64,000 bases of DNA from Streptomyces sp. YPW6 (GTDB taxonomy: Bacteria > Actinomycetota > Actinomycetes > Streptomycetales > Streptomycetaceae), in the NCBI RefSeq assembly GCF_018866325.1, contig NZ_CP076457.1, positions 2,825,001-2,889,000 on the forward strand. The letters are read 5' to 3'. A program made the translations under genes and the position numbers. The notes under the pieces were generated by a model that had not been told where the DNA came from, searched no databases, and was given only the letters and a program-made list of their open reading frames with translations. This document shows positions 46,747 to 58,000 of the stretch, one piece after another. Numbering within the stretch: position 1 is the stretch's first letter; each line of letters starts with the position of its first letter.

Positions 46747-47373
46747 GGCTACTAGTAGTCCTGTCTCTCTGTTTACGCTCTGGAACCCGGGGGTTCTCTG
46801 GACTCCCCCTCCGACCCACGCGGTCGGGCGTGTCGCACTCCCTCTACACGATCTCCCGAAGGGGATCCCAACCAAGGGGGTGCGGGCCCGAGGACCGCGG
46901 AACCGGGGGCGGAACACCCACCGGGTGCCTGGCCGGCGCCCTGCCTTGCTTCCCGGAAGATTCCCGTACGTCCGGCCCTACTGGGCCGACGAGTACTGTG
47001 GGACTCGCTTCCGGTCCCCCCGGCGGGAGGCGCGCAGCATTGACACTCAACCGAGCAACCTGGTCAGTGTGCCATACGGGGCGCGGGCCTGGCCAATCGA
47101 GTCGGGAATCCTACCCCGAGCCGGCGCGTGATCAAACGCGGGCGCGCATCCGGCGGCTCCACGGGCGGTACGGATTCACCCCGGAGCGGGAGCACGCCGT
47201 CGCCGTCCGCCCGGTGCGCAACCCCACACCCCGACCGGGCAACCCACCCGCCCCGCCCTCCGTCTCCTCCCCCGCAGGCGCGGCCCGACCGCCGCTGACC
47301 TGCGCCGAGAGCCAGGAGTGACGCAGGACAGGGCGGCTGATCGCCCGCTGCGGGGGAAGCGGGAGCAGACACA
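46747..47373. other. S10-operon leader and divergent control region
   Basis: About 630 bases between rpsJ and the divergent deacetylase gene. The rpsJ side is a long untranslated leader. The other side contains the GGGAG binding site of the deacetylase gene at about 47361. A TTGACA occurs on the plus strand at about 47041 without a matching -10. No gene was recognised. Confidence 0.55.
47108..47135 (-). promoter_or_regulatory. Candidate promoter of the S10 operon
   Basis: TTGATC (47130-47135) and TAGGAT (47108-47113) on the minus strand with a 16-base spacer. It predicts a start near 47101 and a leader of about 355 bases before rpsJ. Confidence 0.55.
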
Positions 47374-49437
47374 GTGCGCGGTGTGGTGGATCGATCCGTC
47401 CTGTCCCGGACACGGATGCCCCGGCGGGCCCTCCTCCTCGCCGTCGGAGCGCTGTCCGCCACCGCCGGATGCGCCGTGCCCGCTCCCCGGCGGCGCGGGC
47501 CGGTGGCGGACCCGGCGCCCGGTCTGGCCCTGGCGAGCACCCGGCGGGCCCTGGTCCTGCAGCTGCTGGCCCACCCGGACGACGACCTGTACTTCATGAA
47601 CCCGGACACCCGCCAGGCCCTGGACGCCGGGACCCCGCTGGTCTGCGTGTACCTCACCGCGGGCGAGGCGGACGGCGTCAACAGGATCCCCGGCGCACCC
47701 CGCCCGGCCCCCGACCGCGGCGCGTACTCCTCCTCCCGCCACCAGGGCCTGCGCCAGGCGTACGCCGAACTGCTCGGGCTCGACCGGTTCACGCCCTGGC
47801 AGAAGTCGGTGGCGTCCCTGCACGGCGGCCACCGGGCCGAGGTCGACGTCCTGGCCGACGGGGTCCGCCGGGTCGAGCTGATCTTCCTCAACACCGCGAT
47901 GCACACCGGACGCGGCCGCCCCGGCCTGCCCAGTCTCTGGCGGGACCGCCGGCGCGTGCTGCCCACCGTCGTCGCCGACGGCTCACCGCTGGAGCGCGCC
48001 GGTTCGTACACGTACGAGTCGCTGGTGGACGTCCTCGTCGGGCTGCTGGAGCGGTACCGGCCGACCGTCGTGCACACCCTCGACCCGGACCCGGACCTCC
48101 AGGCCAGCAGCGAGGACGAACGCCGCCGGGACAGCGAGCAGCGCGGCTACTCCGACCACGCCGACCACACCGCGGCCGGGTCCTTCGCCTGGGCCGCCCT
48201 GATCCGCTGGGTGGCGCGGGCGACGGGGCGCGGGGAGCCGGTGCCCCGCTTCGTGGTCACCGCGTTCCGGGGGTACTACAACCGGCACTGGCCCAAGAAC
48301 CTGCCGCCCCTCGTGCTGGAGCGCAAGGCCGCCCACCTCGTCCCGTACGGCGGCTCCCCGGACTGGGCGTGCGGCAACCCCTCCGGCTGCGGGGACTACA
48401 ACGTGGGCGGCGACCGGCCGCTCACCAACCGGAAGGGCTGGGTGCGCTCCACCCACCACCGCTACCCCGGTCCCCGGGTCCGGGTCGTCTCCGGGGCGGA
48501 CGGCCGGCTCACCGCGTACGGGGTGCTCGGACTGCGCGCGGTCCGGTGGCGCGAGAGCGCGCCCGGCGGCGGCGCCTGGGACGCGCCGGACGACCTCGGC
48601 GGCGGGCCGCTCGCCCCGGTGCTGGGCGCGGCGACGACGGCGGACGGGCGGCAGTTGCTGTTCGGGCTGCGGTTCGCGGCGCTCGGGGGGCACGGCGCGG
48701 GCAACGAACGGGAGATCGTGCTCCTGGAGCAGCGTTCACCGGGCGGCCCCTTCCTCGCCTGGCGGGGCCTCGGCAACCCCGACGCGGCCACCGGTCACGG
48801 CCGCCGCATCGGAACACCGGTCGCCGTCACCGCGCCGGACGGCCGCGTCCACCTCTTCGTACGGAACGCGGAGAAGGGGCTGAGCACCCGGGTGCGCGAC
48901 GCGGCCGACGGCCGCTGGAGCGGCTGGCGGGACATGGGCGGCGGCGAGATCCAGGACGGGCTGACCGCGGTGGCCGACGCGGCGGGCCGGGTCCATGTGT
49001 ACGCGGCCGGGCACCATGCCGTGCACCACTGGACCCAGGACGCCCCGGGCACCGATGTCACCGCCCGTACCCAGCTCACCGGCTTCCCCGTTCCCGCGCA
49101 CGCGCCCGGCGCACTCCCGGCGCCCGACGGGTCCGTGGAGCTGTACTACCGCCCCGCGGCGCGCGAGCGGCTCGTCGCCGTGCGCGCCGGAGCCGCTCCG
49201 GCGCCCCGCTTCGGGGGGTACGGTCCGGTGACCGCCGCCGCCTCTCCCGGCGGCCCGGTCCTGCTCGGCCGTAGCGCGGAGGGCCGGGTCCAGCTGCGGT
49301 CCGCCGGGGCCACGGCCGTACGGTCCCGGGGCCCCGTCGCGCTGGACGGGGCCGCCCTCCACGTCGGCGCGGCGGACGGGCGGCCCGTCGTGGTGGCGTT
49401 CGGCCCGGACGCGACGCCCTGGCTGTGGCGTCCGTAG
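47374..49437 (+). CDS. Secreted PIG-L (LmbE-type) deacetylase with C-terminal beta-propeller
   Basis: A 687-residue exported protein. The signal ends in a lipobox-like SATAGC, so it may be a lipoprotein. The PIG-L domain (about 55-300) has the zinc motifs LLAHPDDDL and YSDHADHTAAG, typical of N-acetylglucosaminyl deacetylases. Residues of about 350-687 are propeller-type repeats with Trp/Asp motifs (GRWSGWRDMGGGEIQDG, DGRVHLFVRNAEKGL), as in PLL-like lectins. A cell-wall or glycan substrate is plausible but not shown. GTG 47374 follows GGGAG; ATG 47416 is an alternative. It is divergent from the S10 operon. Confidence 0.88.
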   Translation: MRGVVDRSVLSRTRMPRRALLLAVGALSATAGCAVPAPRRRGPVADPAPGLALASTRRALVLQLLAHPDDDLYFMNPDTRQALDAGTPLVCVYLTAGEADGVNRIPGAPRPAPDRGAYSSSRHQGLRQAYAELLGLDRFTPWQKSVASLHGGHRAEVDVLADGVRRVELIFLNTAMHTGRGRPGLPSLWRDRRRVLPTVVADGSPLERAGSYTYESLVDVLVGLLERYRPTVVHTLDPDPDLQASSEDERRRDSEQRGYSDHADHTAAGSFAWAALIRWVARATGRGEPVPRFVVTAFRGYYNRHWPKNLPPLVLERKAAHLVPYGGSPDWACGNPSGCGDYNVGGDRPLTNRKGWVRSTHHRYPGPRVRVVSGADGRLTAYGVLGLRAVRWRESAPGGGAWDAPDDLGGGPLAPVLGAATTADGRQLLFGLRFAALGGHGAGNEREIVLLEQRSPGGPFLAWRGLGNPDAATGHGRRIGTPVAVTAPDGRVHLFVRNAEKGLSTRVRDAADGRWSGWRDMGGGEIQDGLTAVADAAGRVHVYAAGHHAVHHWTQDAPGTDVTARTQLTGFPVPAHAPGALPAPDGSVELYYRPAARERLVAVRAGAAPAPRFGGYGPVTAAASPGGPVLLGRSAEGRVQLRSAGATAVRSRGPVALDGAALHVGAADGRPVVVAFGPDATPWLWRP

Positions 49438-49584
49438 CGGCGGCCGCAGCCCCGCCAACTCCCGTCCCATACCGCCGCGTTATGGCCAAGCGTTAGTACC
49501 CCGCCCTCGTCGCGCTCCGGCACCCTGTTGCCCACCATCCCCCACAGACACGCCCACCCAGCGTGTCGCGCGAAACGAGGCATC

Positions 49585-50310
49585 ATGCGCATATCCCGGC
49601 TCATGCCCGCTGTCGCCGCAGCAGCGGCCTGCGTCCTCTCGCTCTTCGCACCGTCCGCGACGGCCGCACCCGCGCCGCCGCTCCAGGACACGCCGCCGCC
49701 CACCACCCAGATCATCGGCGGCGGCTACGCGTCCAACGCCCCCTGGGCCGCCCGGCTCTTCTCGAACGGCAGAGAGACCTGTTCGGCGACGATCATCGCG
49801 CCGACCTGGATCCTCACCGCCAAGCACTGCGTCAGCGGCGGCGGCCTGTCGTTCCGCATCGGCAGCCTGGACCAGCACAGCGGCGGTGTCGTCGCGAGCG
49901 GCGTCCAGACGTACACCCACAGCTCGGACCTGGCCCTGGTGCGGCTGGACCGCTCCGTCCAGACGACCTACTCCCGGCTGGGCCAGCCCGGCACGGTCCG
50001 CGTCGGGCAGAACGTGCAGGTCTGGGGCTGGGGCGCCACCTCCCGGTGCGGTTCCGAGGCCAACTGCCAGTCCCGCTACCTCAAGGTGGCCGACGTGACG
50101 GTGACCCACGGCTGCGGTGACGCGTACGGCGGCTCGGCGATCTGCGCCCGCCGGGGCAACGGCATCACGGCCGGCGGCGACTCGGGCGGCCCGATGACGC
50201 TGAACGGCATCCAGGTCGGCGTCGCCTCCACCAGCGACCGGCAGACCACGACGGCGTACACCAACGTCACCGCCTACCGCTCCTGGATCCAGTCGATCGC
50301 GGGCGTCTGA
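49585..50310 (+). CDS. Secreted S1-family serine protease
   Basis: A 241-residue exported protease: signal (MPAVAAAAACVLSLFAPSATA), short propeptide, and a mature enzyme starting at IIGGGYASNAPWAARL. The catalytic triad is His in LTAKHC, Asp in HSSDLALVRL and Ser in AGGDSGGP; Cys pairs are in the usual places. The residue six before the catalytic Ser, which is Asp in trypsins, is Ile here, so trypsin-like specificity is unlikely. ATG 49585 begins the signal peptide. Tandem hairpins end the gene. Confidence 0.93.
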   Translation: MRISRLMPAVAAAAACVLSLFAPSATAAPAPPLQDTPPPTTQIIGGGYASNAPWAARLFSNGRETCSATIIAPTWILTAKHCVSGGGLSFRIGSLDQHSGGVVASGVQTYTHSSDLALVRLDRSVQTTYSRLGQPGTVRVGQNVQVWGWGATSRCGSEANCQSRYLKVADVTVTHGCGDAYGGSAICARRGNGITAGGDSGGPMTLNGIQVGVASTSDRQTTTAYTNVTAYRSWIQSIAGV

Positions 50311-50325
50311 CCGACACCGCCGACC

Positions 50326-50409
50326 GGGACGGCGGGCACCTGACCGGCCCGCCGTCCCCCTGAACCGTAGGGCCCCCGTACCTCACCGCCCGAGGTACCG
50401 GGGCCCTAC
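50326..50409. terminator. Two tandem hairpins between convergent genes
   Basis: The first has 11-bp GGGACGGCGGG/CCCGCCGTCCC arms (50326-50358). The second has 18-bp arms with one mismatch (50367-50384 with 50392-50409). They separate the protease from the response regulator. Confidence 0.78.
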
Positions 50410-50438
50410 AGCCATGCAGGGGGCCGGCCGCGGGCGTC

Positions 50439-51041
50439 CTACAGCCAGCCGTGGTGCGTGGCGATCCGCACGGCGTCGACGAGCGTGCGGGCGTGGAGCT
50501 TGCCGACCGCAGAGGAGAGCCGGTTGCGCACGGTGCCGACGCTGAGGAACAACTCGGCGGCGATCTCCCGGGAGTGCGCGCCCGCGGCGGCCAGCCGCAG
50601 GGCCTCGGCCTCCTTGTCGGTGAGCGGGCTGGGGGCGGACCGCTCACCGCCCCGCATGGCGGGGTCGACGACTCGGCCGCCCGCGGCGATCCGGCGCACC
50701 GCGTCGGCGGTCTGCGCCGGGGTGGCACTCTTGAGCAGGTATCCGGCGGCCCCGGCAGCCAGCGCCCGACGCAGATGGCCGGGGCGGTCGAGGGCGGTGA
50801 GCATCAGCGCGCGGCAGCCGGGCACCCGCTCGGCGAGCGTCGCGGCGACCGTGATCCCGTCCAGGTCCGGCAGATCGATGTCGAGGAGGGCCACGTCCGG
50901 GCGCAGCCGCTCCGCCTCCGCGAGCGCGGCGCGGCCGTCCGCCGCCTGTCCCGCCACCTCGATGCCGAGTTCGGCCGACAGGAGCGCGGCCAGGCCGGAC
51001 CGCACCACATCATGGTCGTCGACCACCAGCACCCTGATCAC
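50439..51041 (-). CDS. NarL/LuxR-type response regulator, without adjacent kinase
   Basis: A 200-residue two-component regulator. The receiver domain has the acidic pair in VLVVDDHD, the phospho-acceptor Asp54 in VALLDIDLPDLDG, Thr in LMLTALD and Lys in GYLLKSAT. The C-terminal LuxR helix-turn-helix is LTDKEAEALRLAAAGAHSRE and LSVGTVRNRLSSAVGKL. GTG 51041 overlaps the preceding small membrane-protein gene by 32 bases, so translation may be coupled. No kinase adjoins it; the nearest is at 58.4 kb across the Rhs gene, on the other strand. Confidence 0.93.
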   Translation of the reverse strand: MIRVLVVDDHDVVRSGLAALLSAELGIEVAGQAADGRAALAEAERLRPDVALLDIDLPDLDGITVAATLAERVPGCRALMLTALDRPGHLRRALAAGAAGYLLKSATPAQTADAVRRIAAGGRVVDPAMRGGERSAPSPLTDKEAEALRLAAAGAHSREIAAELFLSVGTVRNRLSSAVGKLHARTLVDAVRIATHHGWL

Positions 51042-51264
51042 GGGGATGATTATCTCCGACGGCCCGCCGCCCCCTCACCGCGGCCAGAACCCCCTGCTGT
51101 ACACACCACACGGCGACCAGGGAGCCGAGGAGGGCGGGCAGGAAGAGGAGGAGCAGCTGCGGGCCCTTGAGCACCGCGCACAGGAGTGCCAGGCCGGACA
51201 CCAGGGCCGCCACCGCCCGGATCGCGGCGATCTCGGTTCTCTCGCGTCTCGTCAGCCCTGTCAC
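51010..51264 (-). CDS. Small two-helix membrane protein overlapping the response regulator
   Basis: About 84 residues, with helices AVAALVSGLALLCAVL and LLLLFLPALLGSLVAVW, then a basic, polar tail. GTG 51264 has GGGGAG at a spacing of 8 bases and is preferred to ATG 51285. It overlaps the response-regulator start by 32 bases. No family was recognised; a role as membrane sensor or second immunity protein would be speculation. Confidence 0.55.
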   Translation of the reverse strand: MTGLTRRERTEIAAIRAVAALVSGLALLCAVLKGPQLLLLFLPALLGSLVAVWCVQQGVLAAVRGRRAVGDNHPRDQGAGGRRP

Positions 51265-51400
51265 GTCCGGCGCTCCCCACTCCATGGCGCGCCACGGGTG
51301 CCTCGTGGGGCGGATGGCGCGGGTCGATGTCGATCCGACCACGGAAGGGCGGGCCGCGGGAGTGAGATCTTCACGCCCGCCCCTCCCGGCGGCGGCACGC

Positions 51401-51901
51401 TCAGCGGCGGCGGCCGCCGCTCCCTCCGAGGAACAGCCCGCGCAGGGCCGCGCCCGTCGGCCAGACGACGGGCGAGAAGAACGCGTAGCCGGCGGCGACC
51501 AGCAGGAGGAGGCCCAGTGCCGGATCCGTCACCAGCGACCGTCCCACCTCGCCGAGCGGCCTCTCCCTCCAGAGCACGGCCAGCGTACCGACCACCAGGA
51601 GACTCACCAGCGCCATGGTCAGATACGCCCGTCCCCGCGCCGCCCAGGACTCCGGCCGCAGCACGTCATCCGGTGCGACGAGCCGGGGTCCCATGGCGGG
51701 CAGCGTCCAGGTCAGCACGAGCAGGAAAGCCACCGCCCAGCCGAAGCCCCTCTCGGTGAGGAGGTCGTCCGCCGCCCGCACCGGGCCCACGCCGTCCGCG
51801 ATGGCGGCGGCCGTACTCAGCAGGAAACCGGCCCACACGTAGCCGCCGCTCAGGACGATCCTGTTGCGGACGTTCCACTCTTTCCCCGGGCCTTCGCCCA
51901 T
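51401..51901 (-). CDS. Four-helix integral membrane protein downstream of the Rhs gene
   Basis: A 166-residue protein with four predicted membrane helices: VLSGGYVWAGFLLSTAAAIA, WAVAFLLVLTWTLPAMG, YLTMALVSLLVVGTLAVLW and LGLLLLVAAGYAFFSPVVW. It has a hydrophilic Gly/Arg C-terminus. GAGGAG 8 bases before ATG 51901 supports the start. It is co-directional with and 130 bases after the Rhs gene, in the place where Rhs immunity genes lie, and a membrane protein would suit a membrane-acting toxin. No homologue was recognised, so immunity is an inference. Confidence 0.72.
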   Translation of the reverse strand: MGEGPGKEWNVRNRIVLSGGYVWAGFLLSTAAAIADGVGPVRAADDLLTERGFGWAVAFLLVLTWTLPAMGPRLVAPDDVLRPESWAARGRAYLTMALVSLLVVGTLAVLWRERPLGEVGRSLVTDPALGLLLLVAAGYAFFSPVVWPTGAALRGLFLGGSGGRRR

Positions 51902-51942
51902 TGCTCGACTCCTCACTCATGGGAACACGGACAGGACCTGCT

Positions 51943-51976
51943 GGGTGAGGGGCCCGGAGGTCCGGGCCCCTCACCC
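51943..51976 (-). terminator. Hairpin between the Rhs gene and the membrane-protein gene
   Basis: Perfect 16-bp arms (51943-51958 with 51961-51976) around two bases. It lies 56 bases after the Rhs stop and would separate expression of the two genes, in the same arrangement as at the ALF locus. Confidence 0.7.
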
Positions 51977-52031
51977 TCGTCACTCGCTCATCGCGCGAAC
52001 CGGTCCTTCGGCCGCCCTCGGCGCGGCGGCA

Positions 52032-55000
52032 TCAGCACCACCCCCGCCGCGCGTAGCGACCGAGGTATCTGCCGGCGCCGATCAGGGTCGCGCCGCCGAC
52101 GAAGTCGCCATTGATGTTCCGGCGCTTCCAGAGCGCGTAGCCGGCCGTGGCCCCGACCGCCCACAGTCCGCCGCCGTAGGCGGCACACTGGCGCGCGGAC
52201 CGGCCGTTGACCCTGGGCGCGCGGTGCCGGGCCCGGCGCATGGACTTGCCCCACTTGTATCCACGGTAGGCGTACTTGGCGGCCTTGTACGCCTTCTTGC
52301 AGTAGCGGAAGCACGCCACGGCGGCCCGCACGCCGAAGACGACGAGCGGCACCCACTTCCCGTCCAGGTCGAACTTGTTGACCGGGTCGGCGTAACCGTA
52401 CTCGTAGGCGTTGGCGCTGCCGCCGTAGACCGGATCCGCGGAGAGGAAGCGGCCTGTGGCCGGGTTGTAGAGGCGGACGCCCATGAGGGTGAGGCCGGTC
52501 AGAGTCTCGGCCGAGCGCTGCTTCGCGCCGAGCCAGGCGTAGCGGACCGGCTCCTGGTCCACGCGGGCGTTGCCGTACTCGTCGGCGTCCAGGGCTGTGG
52601 GCGCCTGGGCCGCGTCCAGTGGGAGCGTGAGGGCGATGTCACCGTGCAGGGTGGACAGCTGGAGCACGGTGGAGCCGGAGCCGGACTTCTCCGTGGTCGC
52701 CCCCAGGTCCCCGGCGGCCGACGCGACGTTGCGGGTCACTTCGCCGGTGGCGGTGTCCTCCACGATCCAGCGGGGTTGGTCGCCCTGACTGTCGTAGTGG
52801 TTGACCTTGGACTCCTCCGTCGTCCAGGTGGACCCCGCGCCGGTCTCGACCTTCCAGGAACGGAAGCGCAGGCTCGCGTCCAGCTCCCAGGTCTGCCGCC
52901 GGCCGTCGGCCGTCTGGCGGTGGACCAGGTCATTGGCGTGGTAGCCGACCGTGGCTCCGGGCAGCGCCGTCGTCCGGCCGAACGCGTCGTAGCCGTAGCC
53001 GGCGTCGAGCAGTCGGTCGGCGCTGTCGTAGGTGTGGCTCACCGTGGTGCCGCCGCCCGTGGGACAGTCGGCGCCCGGAGCCGCGGTCGCGGTGGTCAGC
53101 GACGTGCGGTTGGAACGCTGATCGAACGCGTACGTACGCCGGGCGCACTCCCCGCTCACGGTGTCCTCGACCTGTGTCAGCCGCCCCGACGGGTCGTAGC
53201 GGTAGCCCTGGCTCGACCAGCCGCCGTGAGTGGCGACCTGCCCGTGGGCGTTGCGTGTGATCGAGTCGGTGAAGACGGTGGTGGCGTCGCTGTCCCGCGT
53301 GTACGTGCGGTTGACCGCCGTCCCGGTGGTGTCCTCGTTGATCCGCAGGGTGTATCCGCCGGGCAGCTTCTCCGTCTCGACCGAGCCGTCGGCGTCGTAG
53401 GAGGGGCGGAAGGCGCCCGCGACGGAGTCGGTCCTCGCGGTGGCAAGACCGCGCGGCTCGGCCGCGTGGTCGTAGGTGTACGTCACCGAGGAGGGCACGG
53501 AGTCGCTCTCCTCGACCTTCCGGTCGAGCAGGTCGTACTCGGTCTTCGTGACGCCTCCGTCGGCGTCGGTGTAGGAGATCTGCCGGCCCAGCAGGTCGTA
53601 GGCGGTGGTGATCGTTCCGCCGGTGGGCGAGGAGACCTTGACGGTCGCCCCGGTGGCCGGGTCGTACTCGGTGGTGGTCGCCGGAACCGCCTGGCCGAGG
53701 CCGCCCGTCACCGCCTCGTAGATCTTGCGCCCGGCGGCGTCGTACGCCGTCGTGGTCGTCCGGGTGACCCCGCCGACCTCGTCCGTCACGACGGCCGGGT
53801 TGCCCCAGCGGTCGTACTCCGTCGTCGTGTTGGGCAGCTTGGCAGGGTGTGAGCCGCCACCGGTGATGTCACCGGCCGGGCCGGTCCAGCACGGCTGGTC
53901 CGCCCACTCGGGCCGGCCCTTGCACCAACCGGTGCCCGTGGCCGACCAGTACTCGGTGATGCGGCTTGCCGCGTCGTTGCCGGTGCCGCCGGGCAGTACC
54001 TGGGAGGTGACCCGGCCCTGGGCGTCGTACCCGGTGCTCGTGGTGATGCCGAGACCGCCCGGGTCCTGGATGGTCAGGGTGGGCACGCCCTTGCCCCAGT
54101 CGTACTGGGTCTCGGTGAGGCGCTTCTCCGCCATGACGCCGTAGTGGTCGCGGACCCGGACGCCGGTGACGGCCAGGGTCAGCTGGTTCTTGGCTTTCGC
54201 CGTACCGTCGGTGGGGCGGCCCTCGTCGTACTCGTTGACCGTCCAGGACCGGGCCGGCACCGAGGTGCCCGCACGCACCAGGACCGTGGAACCGTCCTTG
54301 AGGTCCTCGGTGAGGTCCACCCGGTGGACCGGGCCGAACTGCTCGGTCTTGCGCACTCCCGCCTCGTCGTGAAGGGAGACGGTCGAGAGCAGCTGTGCCC
54401 GCTCCGCCGACGGCATCGAGCTGAGCCCCAGATCGGTGAGCACGGCCTCGTGCTCCTCCCCCGCGCCGAGCGCCAGCTCACGGTTGCCCGCGGTCAGCTC
54501 ACGGACCGTGTTGCCGAACCGGTCGTACTCGGTGGTGGTGATGTGCCCGCCCGGCTGGGCGCTGTTCACCGTCCGCCCGGAGGCGTTGAGGTAGGTGAGC
54601 GCGGCCCGGCGGTAGTCCCCGGAGGCGAGGTCCGTGCCCGCGTGGGAGGCGGGGACCGCGTCGGCGGGGAACACCGCGGTGGCGTCGCTGGGCGCGTCGT
54701 TCTGGCCCCAGGTGCGGACGTCGGCCGTGCCCATGGCGTACGGCGCCTTGGCGCCGGTGAGCGGGACGCCGTACACGATGCTGCTGACCGCGTTGCCCTC
54801 GACCGTGGAGACGGTGCCCTGCTTCAGTGCCGGGCGGGAGGACTTCAGCAGCATGCCGTCGCCGGGCGCCGTGCCCGCGCCCGCGTTGCCGTAGGTGAAG
54901 GTGTGGGGCAGCCGGCTCTGCTGCTGCATCCAGGTGACCCGGCCGCCGTGGTAGGCGTACTGGGTCTGGGAGGCCTGGCTGAGGCGCGGATCCCACTGCT

Positions 55001-58000
55001 GGCGCAGGCTGCCGCCCGAGTCGTACCGGTAGGTGGCGACCGCGGTGGCCGTGGCGGCGGAGGCACCGGGGCTGGTCGTCCAGACGCGGATCTCGCGGAC
55101 CTGGCCGGTGAAGTCGCCGAACTGGGCGTTGGTCTCGGTGCCGGTGGCCGTGGTGGTGGTCGCGTAGAGGAACTCCAGGACCTTGCAGCCCTTGGTGGCG
55201 GGCGTCGTCTCGCACGCGGCCGTGGTGGCGGCCGTGGTCGGGGCGATGATCCGCTTCGGGCGAGCGAGCTTCCTGCCGTCGACCGTGACGGTCTCGGAGA
55301 CCACCTTGGTCGTGGAGTTCGTCAGACCGTCGTCCAGGACGCTGGAGAGCTGCCAGGTGGTCGCCGCGGCATCCGCCTTGGCGAAGGTGGTGACCGTTCC
55401 CTCGGTGTCGGAGAGCGTGAACGTGCCGCTCACACTGCCCTTGAGGGTCAGGTCCTCGGAACCGGGCTCCGGGATCCACCCGGTCTTCGCCGCGTTCGCG
55501 GTGAAGTGGATCGCGTCGCCCTCCTCCAGCACCACGTCCACCGCGGTGTCGGAGATGCGCCGAACGTGGCTGTAGTCGGACTCGGCGGCCTCGGCTGCGG
55601 TGCCCGAGACCCACTCCTTGCCGAAGATCGCGGCCTGGCCCTCCTGGTCGGCCCCCCGGTTCGGGGTGCGCGAGGCGGCCGTACGCGACACCGACAGGCC
55701 GAAGAGCGACACGTCGGTCTCGGAGAGCGTGTAGTTGCCGGTCAGCAGGTTGACCGAACCCGGGCCCACCTCGCTGGTGGCCGCGCCGTCCGCGTTGCGG
55801 TCCACCACCGCGGTGAGCGGGGCGGTGCTGCTGGAGGCGGAGTCGGGACCGGTGAAGTCGGCCTTGAGCTGAACGGTGCCGTCGGGGTCGACGGTGCTGG
55901 TGGCGTTCCACACCAGCGGGGCGTTCCGTCCGTTCGTCAGCGGGACCGGCCAGGCCGTCAGCGTGCTACCGCCGGAGGTGACGTCGCCGACCGGGATCCG
56001 TACCCAGGGGTCGGCCTCGGAGCGGCGCCAGGAGAAGGCGACGGCGGTGTACTTGCCGGCCTCGGCCTCGGCGACCAGCGGCAGCCGGCGTGCGGTCCGC
56101 TCACCCTCCGAAGGCTGGACGAAACCGCCCGAGCCGGCGTGGAAGACGTACTCCAGCGCCTCGGACCGGTTGTCCGCCTTGTCGACGGAGCGCACCTGGA
56201 GGGTATGGCTGCCGTCCTTGGGCGGAGTGACAGTGATCGCCTTGTTCGCGGCGGCCCCACCGGTGGCGACCTTGGTCCAGGTCACGCCGTCGAGGGACCA
56301 CTCCAGCCAGGTGTGGTCGGACCCGCCCGGCGGGGTGACCGTGAAGGTGCCCGGCTGCCCGGCGCCCTTCACCCACTGCCCGGTCGGGTAGTCCGTGGAG
56401 GCGATACCCGAGGGCGCGGAAGGGGCCTTGGTGTCGACCGTGAAGGTCTTCCACGCCGACCATCCGGTGTTGTAGTGCGAGCCGTCGTAGGGGCTCGTAC
56501 GGAACTTGTACGTCTTGCCCTCGGCCAGCAGCCCCGCCGGGACGGTCACCGACGCGGCCTGTCCGGACGCGACGAACTTCGACACGATCGGTGAGCCGAC
56601 CTGCGTGTTCGTGGCGCTGTCGAAGATCTGGAAGGTGCCGTTGACCTGGTCGCCGTCGGCGTCGACGAAGGTGTCGCGCAGCGTCGGCGTCAGGGTGTTG
56701 ACCACGTAGGCGCCGGAGTAGGAGAAGAACGGGGGACCCGCCTCCTGCTGGGTGCCCGTCCGCGGCCGGAAGTTGTACGTCACCGACAGCTTCGGCGGGT
56801 TCTTCGCGGCGTTGGCGGAGTTCACCCGCTTCCACTGGGCGACCGTGGTCTCGCTCTTGGCCCGGATGCCCAGGTGCCCGCGGGTGGCCTTGGCTCCGGC
56901 CCACTCCTGGGCCAGCGTGGTCACGTCCGCGTTGATCCAGCCGTCCGGCTGGGTCGTGCAGGTGGGATTGCCCCGCGTCTCGGTGGACTCCGCCTTCAGC
57001 GCGGTCATCGTCGGCCGGTTGGTCCAGCGGCTGGCCGTCGTCGCGGCGGGCGAGGACCAGACCTGCCACGGCTGGGCGGCGCAGGTGGTGTTGGCCGAGT
57101 GGAAGTTCCACAGGCTCAGTTTCGCGCTGGAGACCAGGGCGTCCGCGATGGGCGCGGTGTTCCAGGTGATGAAGGACTGCGCGGTACGGGGGGTGCCGTT
57201 CGCGTTCGTCGTACCGGGGTTGCCGAAGTCCAGCTCGACGTCGGTGGACCAGTCGCGGGTCTCGCCCTGCTGGACGTACGTGTCGAAGACGTTGGACAGG
57301 GACGAGGTCGACGGGTCGACCGTCACCGGGTACGTCGTCTCCGGATCGGCGAGGAACTCCGCGTCCGGGGTGACGACCAGGTCCACGGCCCCCTTCCGCT
57401 TCACCACCTTCATCGCCACCGGGACCCGGCGGGTGTGCTCGCCGGAGACCTTGTCGACGGTGGCGTCCCACATCACCGGCGCGGGCATCACGGCCCGCTT
57501 GCCGTTCTTCCGGTCCGTGAAGAGCACGCTGCCGTCGGGCTGCTCCTTCGCCGTCAGGCCCTTGGCCTTGAGCGGCAGGGTGTACGAGTACCCCTCGGCC
57601 GGACGCTTCCTGATCTCGACGTACTGCTCGAAGCCCGTACGGGTCGACTCGACGACGACGTCCGCGCCCGGCAGCGCCTCCGGGTAGGTGGCACGCGTCC
57701 CGTCCAGTTCGGGAGCGGGCAGTCCGCCCTTCCACTGGAGCGTGATCCGCTGGTCGCCCTCGCCGAGGGTGACCAGGTCGCGCGCGGGGGCGCGGTCCGC
57801 CTCGCGCACCGAGCGCGGCAGCGTACCGCCCTTGCCCGCCAGGCTCAGACCGTTCGGGTGGGCCTTGGCCTCGACGCCGCCGTCGGCCGTCTCACGCAGT
57901 GCGACGTCGACGTCCGTCCAGGCGCCGTTCTCCTCGAAGCGGACCGGCCCGGCCGTCAGCTCGGTGGTGAGCGAGCCGTCCTTGTTCACCCAGGTCGTGG

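Noticed and set aside
47041..47075. Plus-strand promoter from the perfect TTGACA
   Set aside because: No acceptable -10 occurs at 16-19 bases downstream.
54144..56594. 816-codon open frame on the plus strand
   Set aside because: Antisense to the Rhs gene; Gly/Arg/Val-rich composition produced by GC bias, no recognisable motif.
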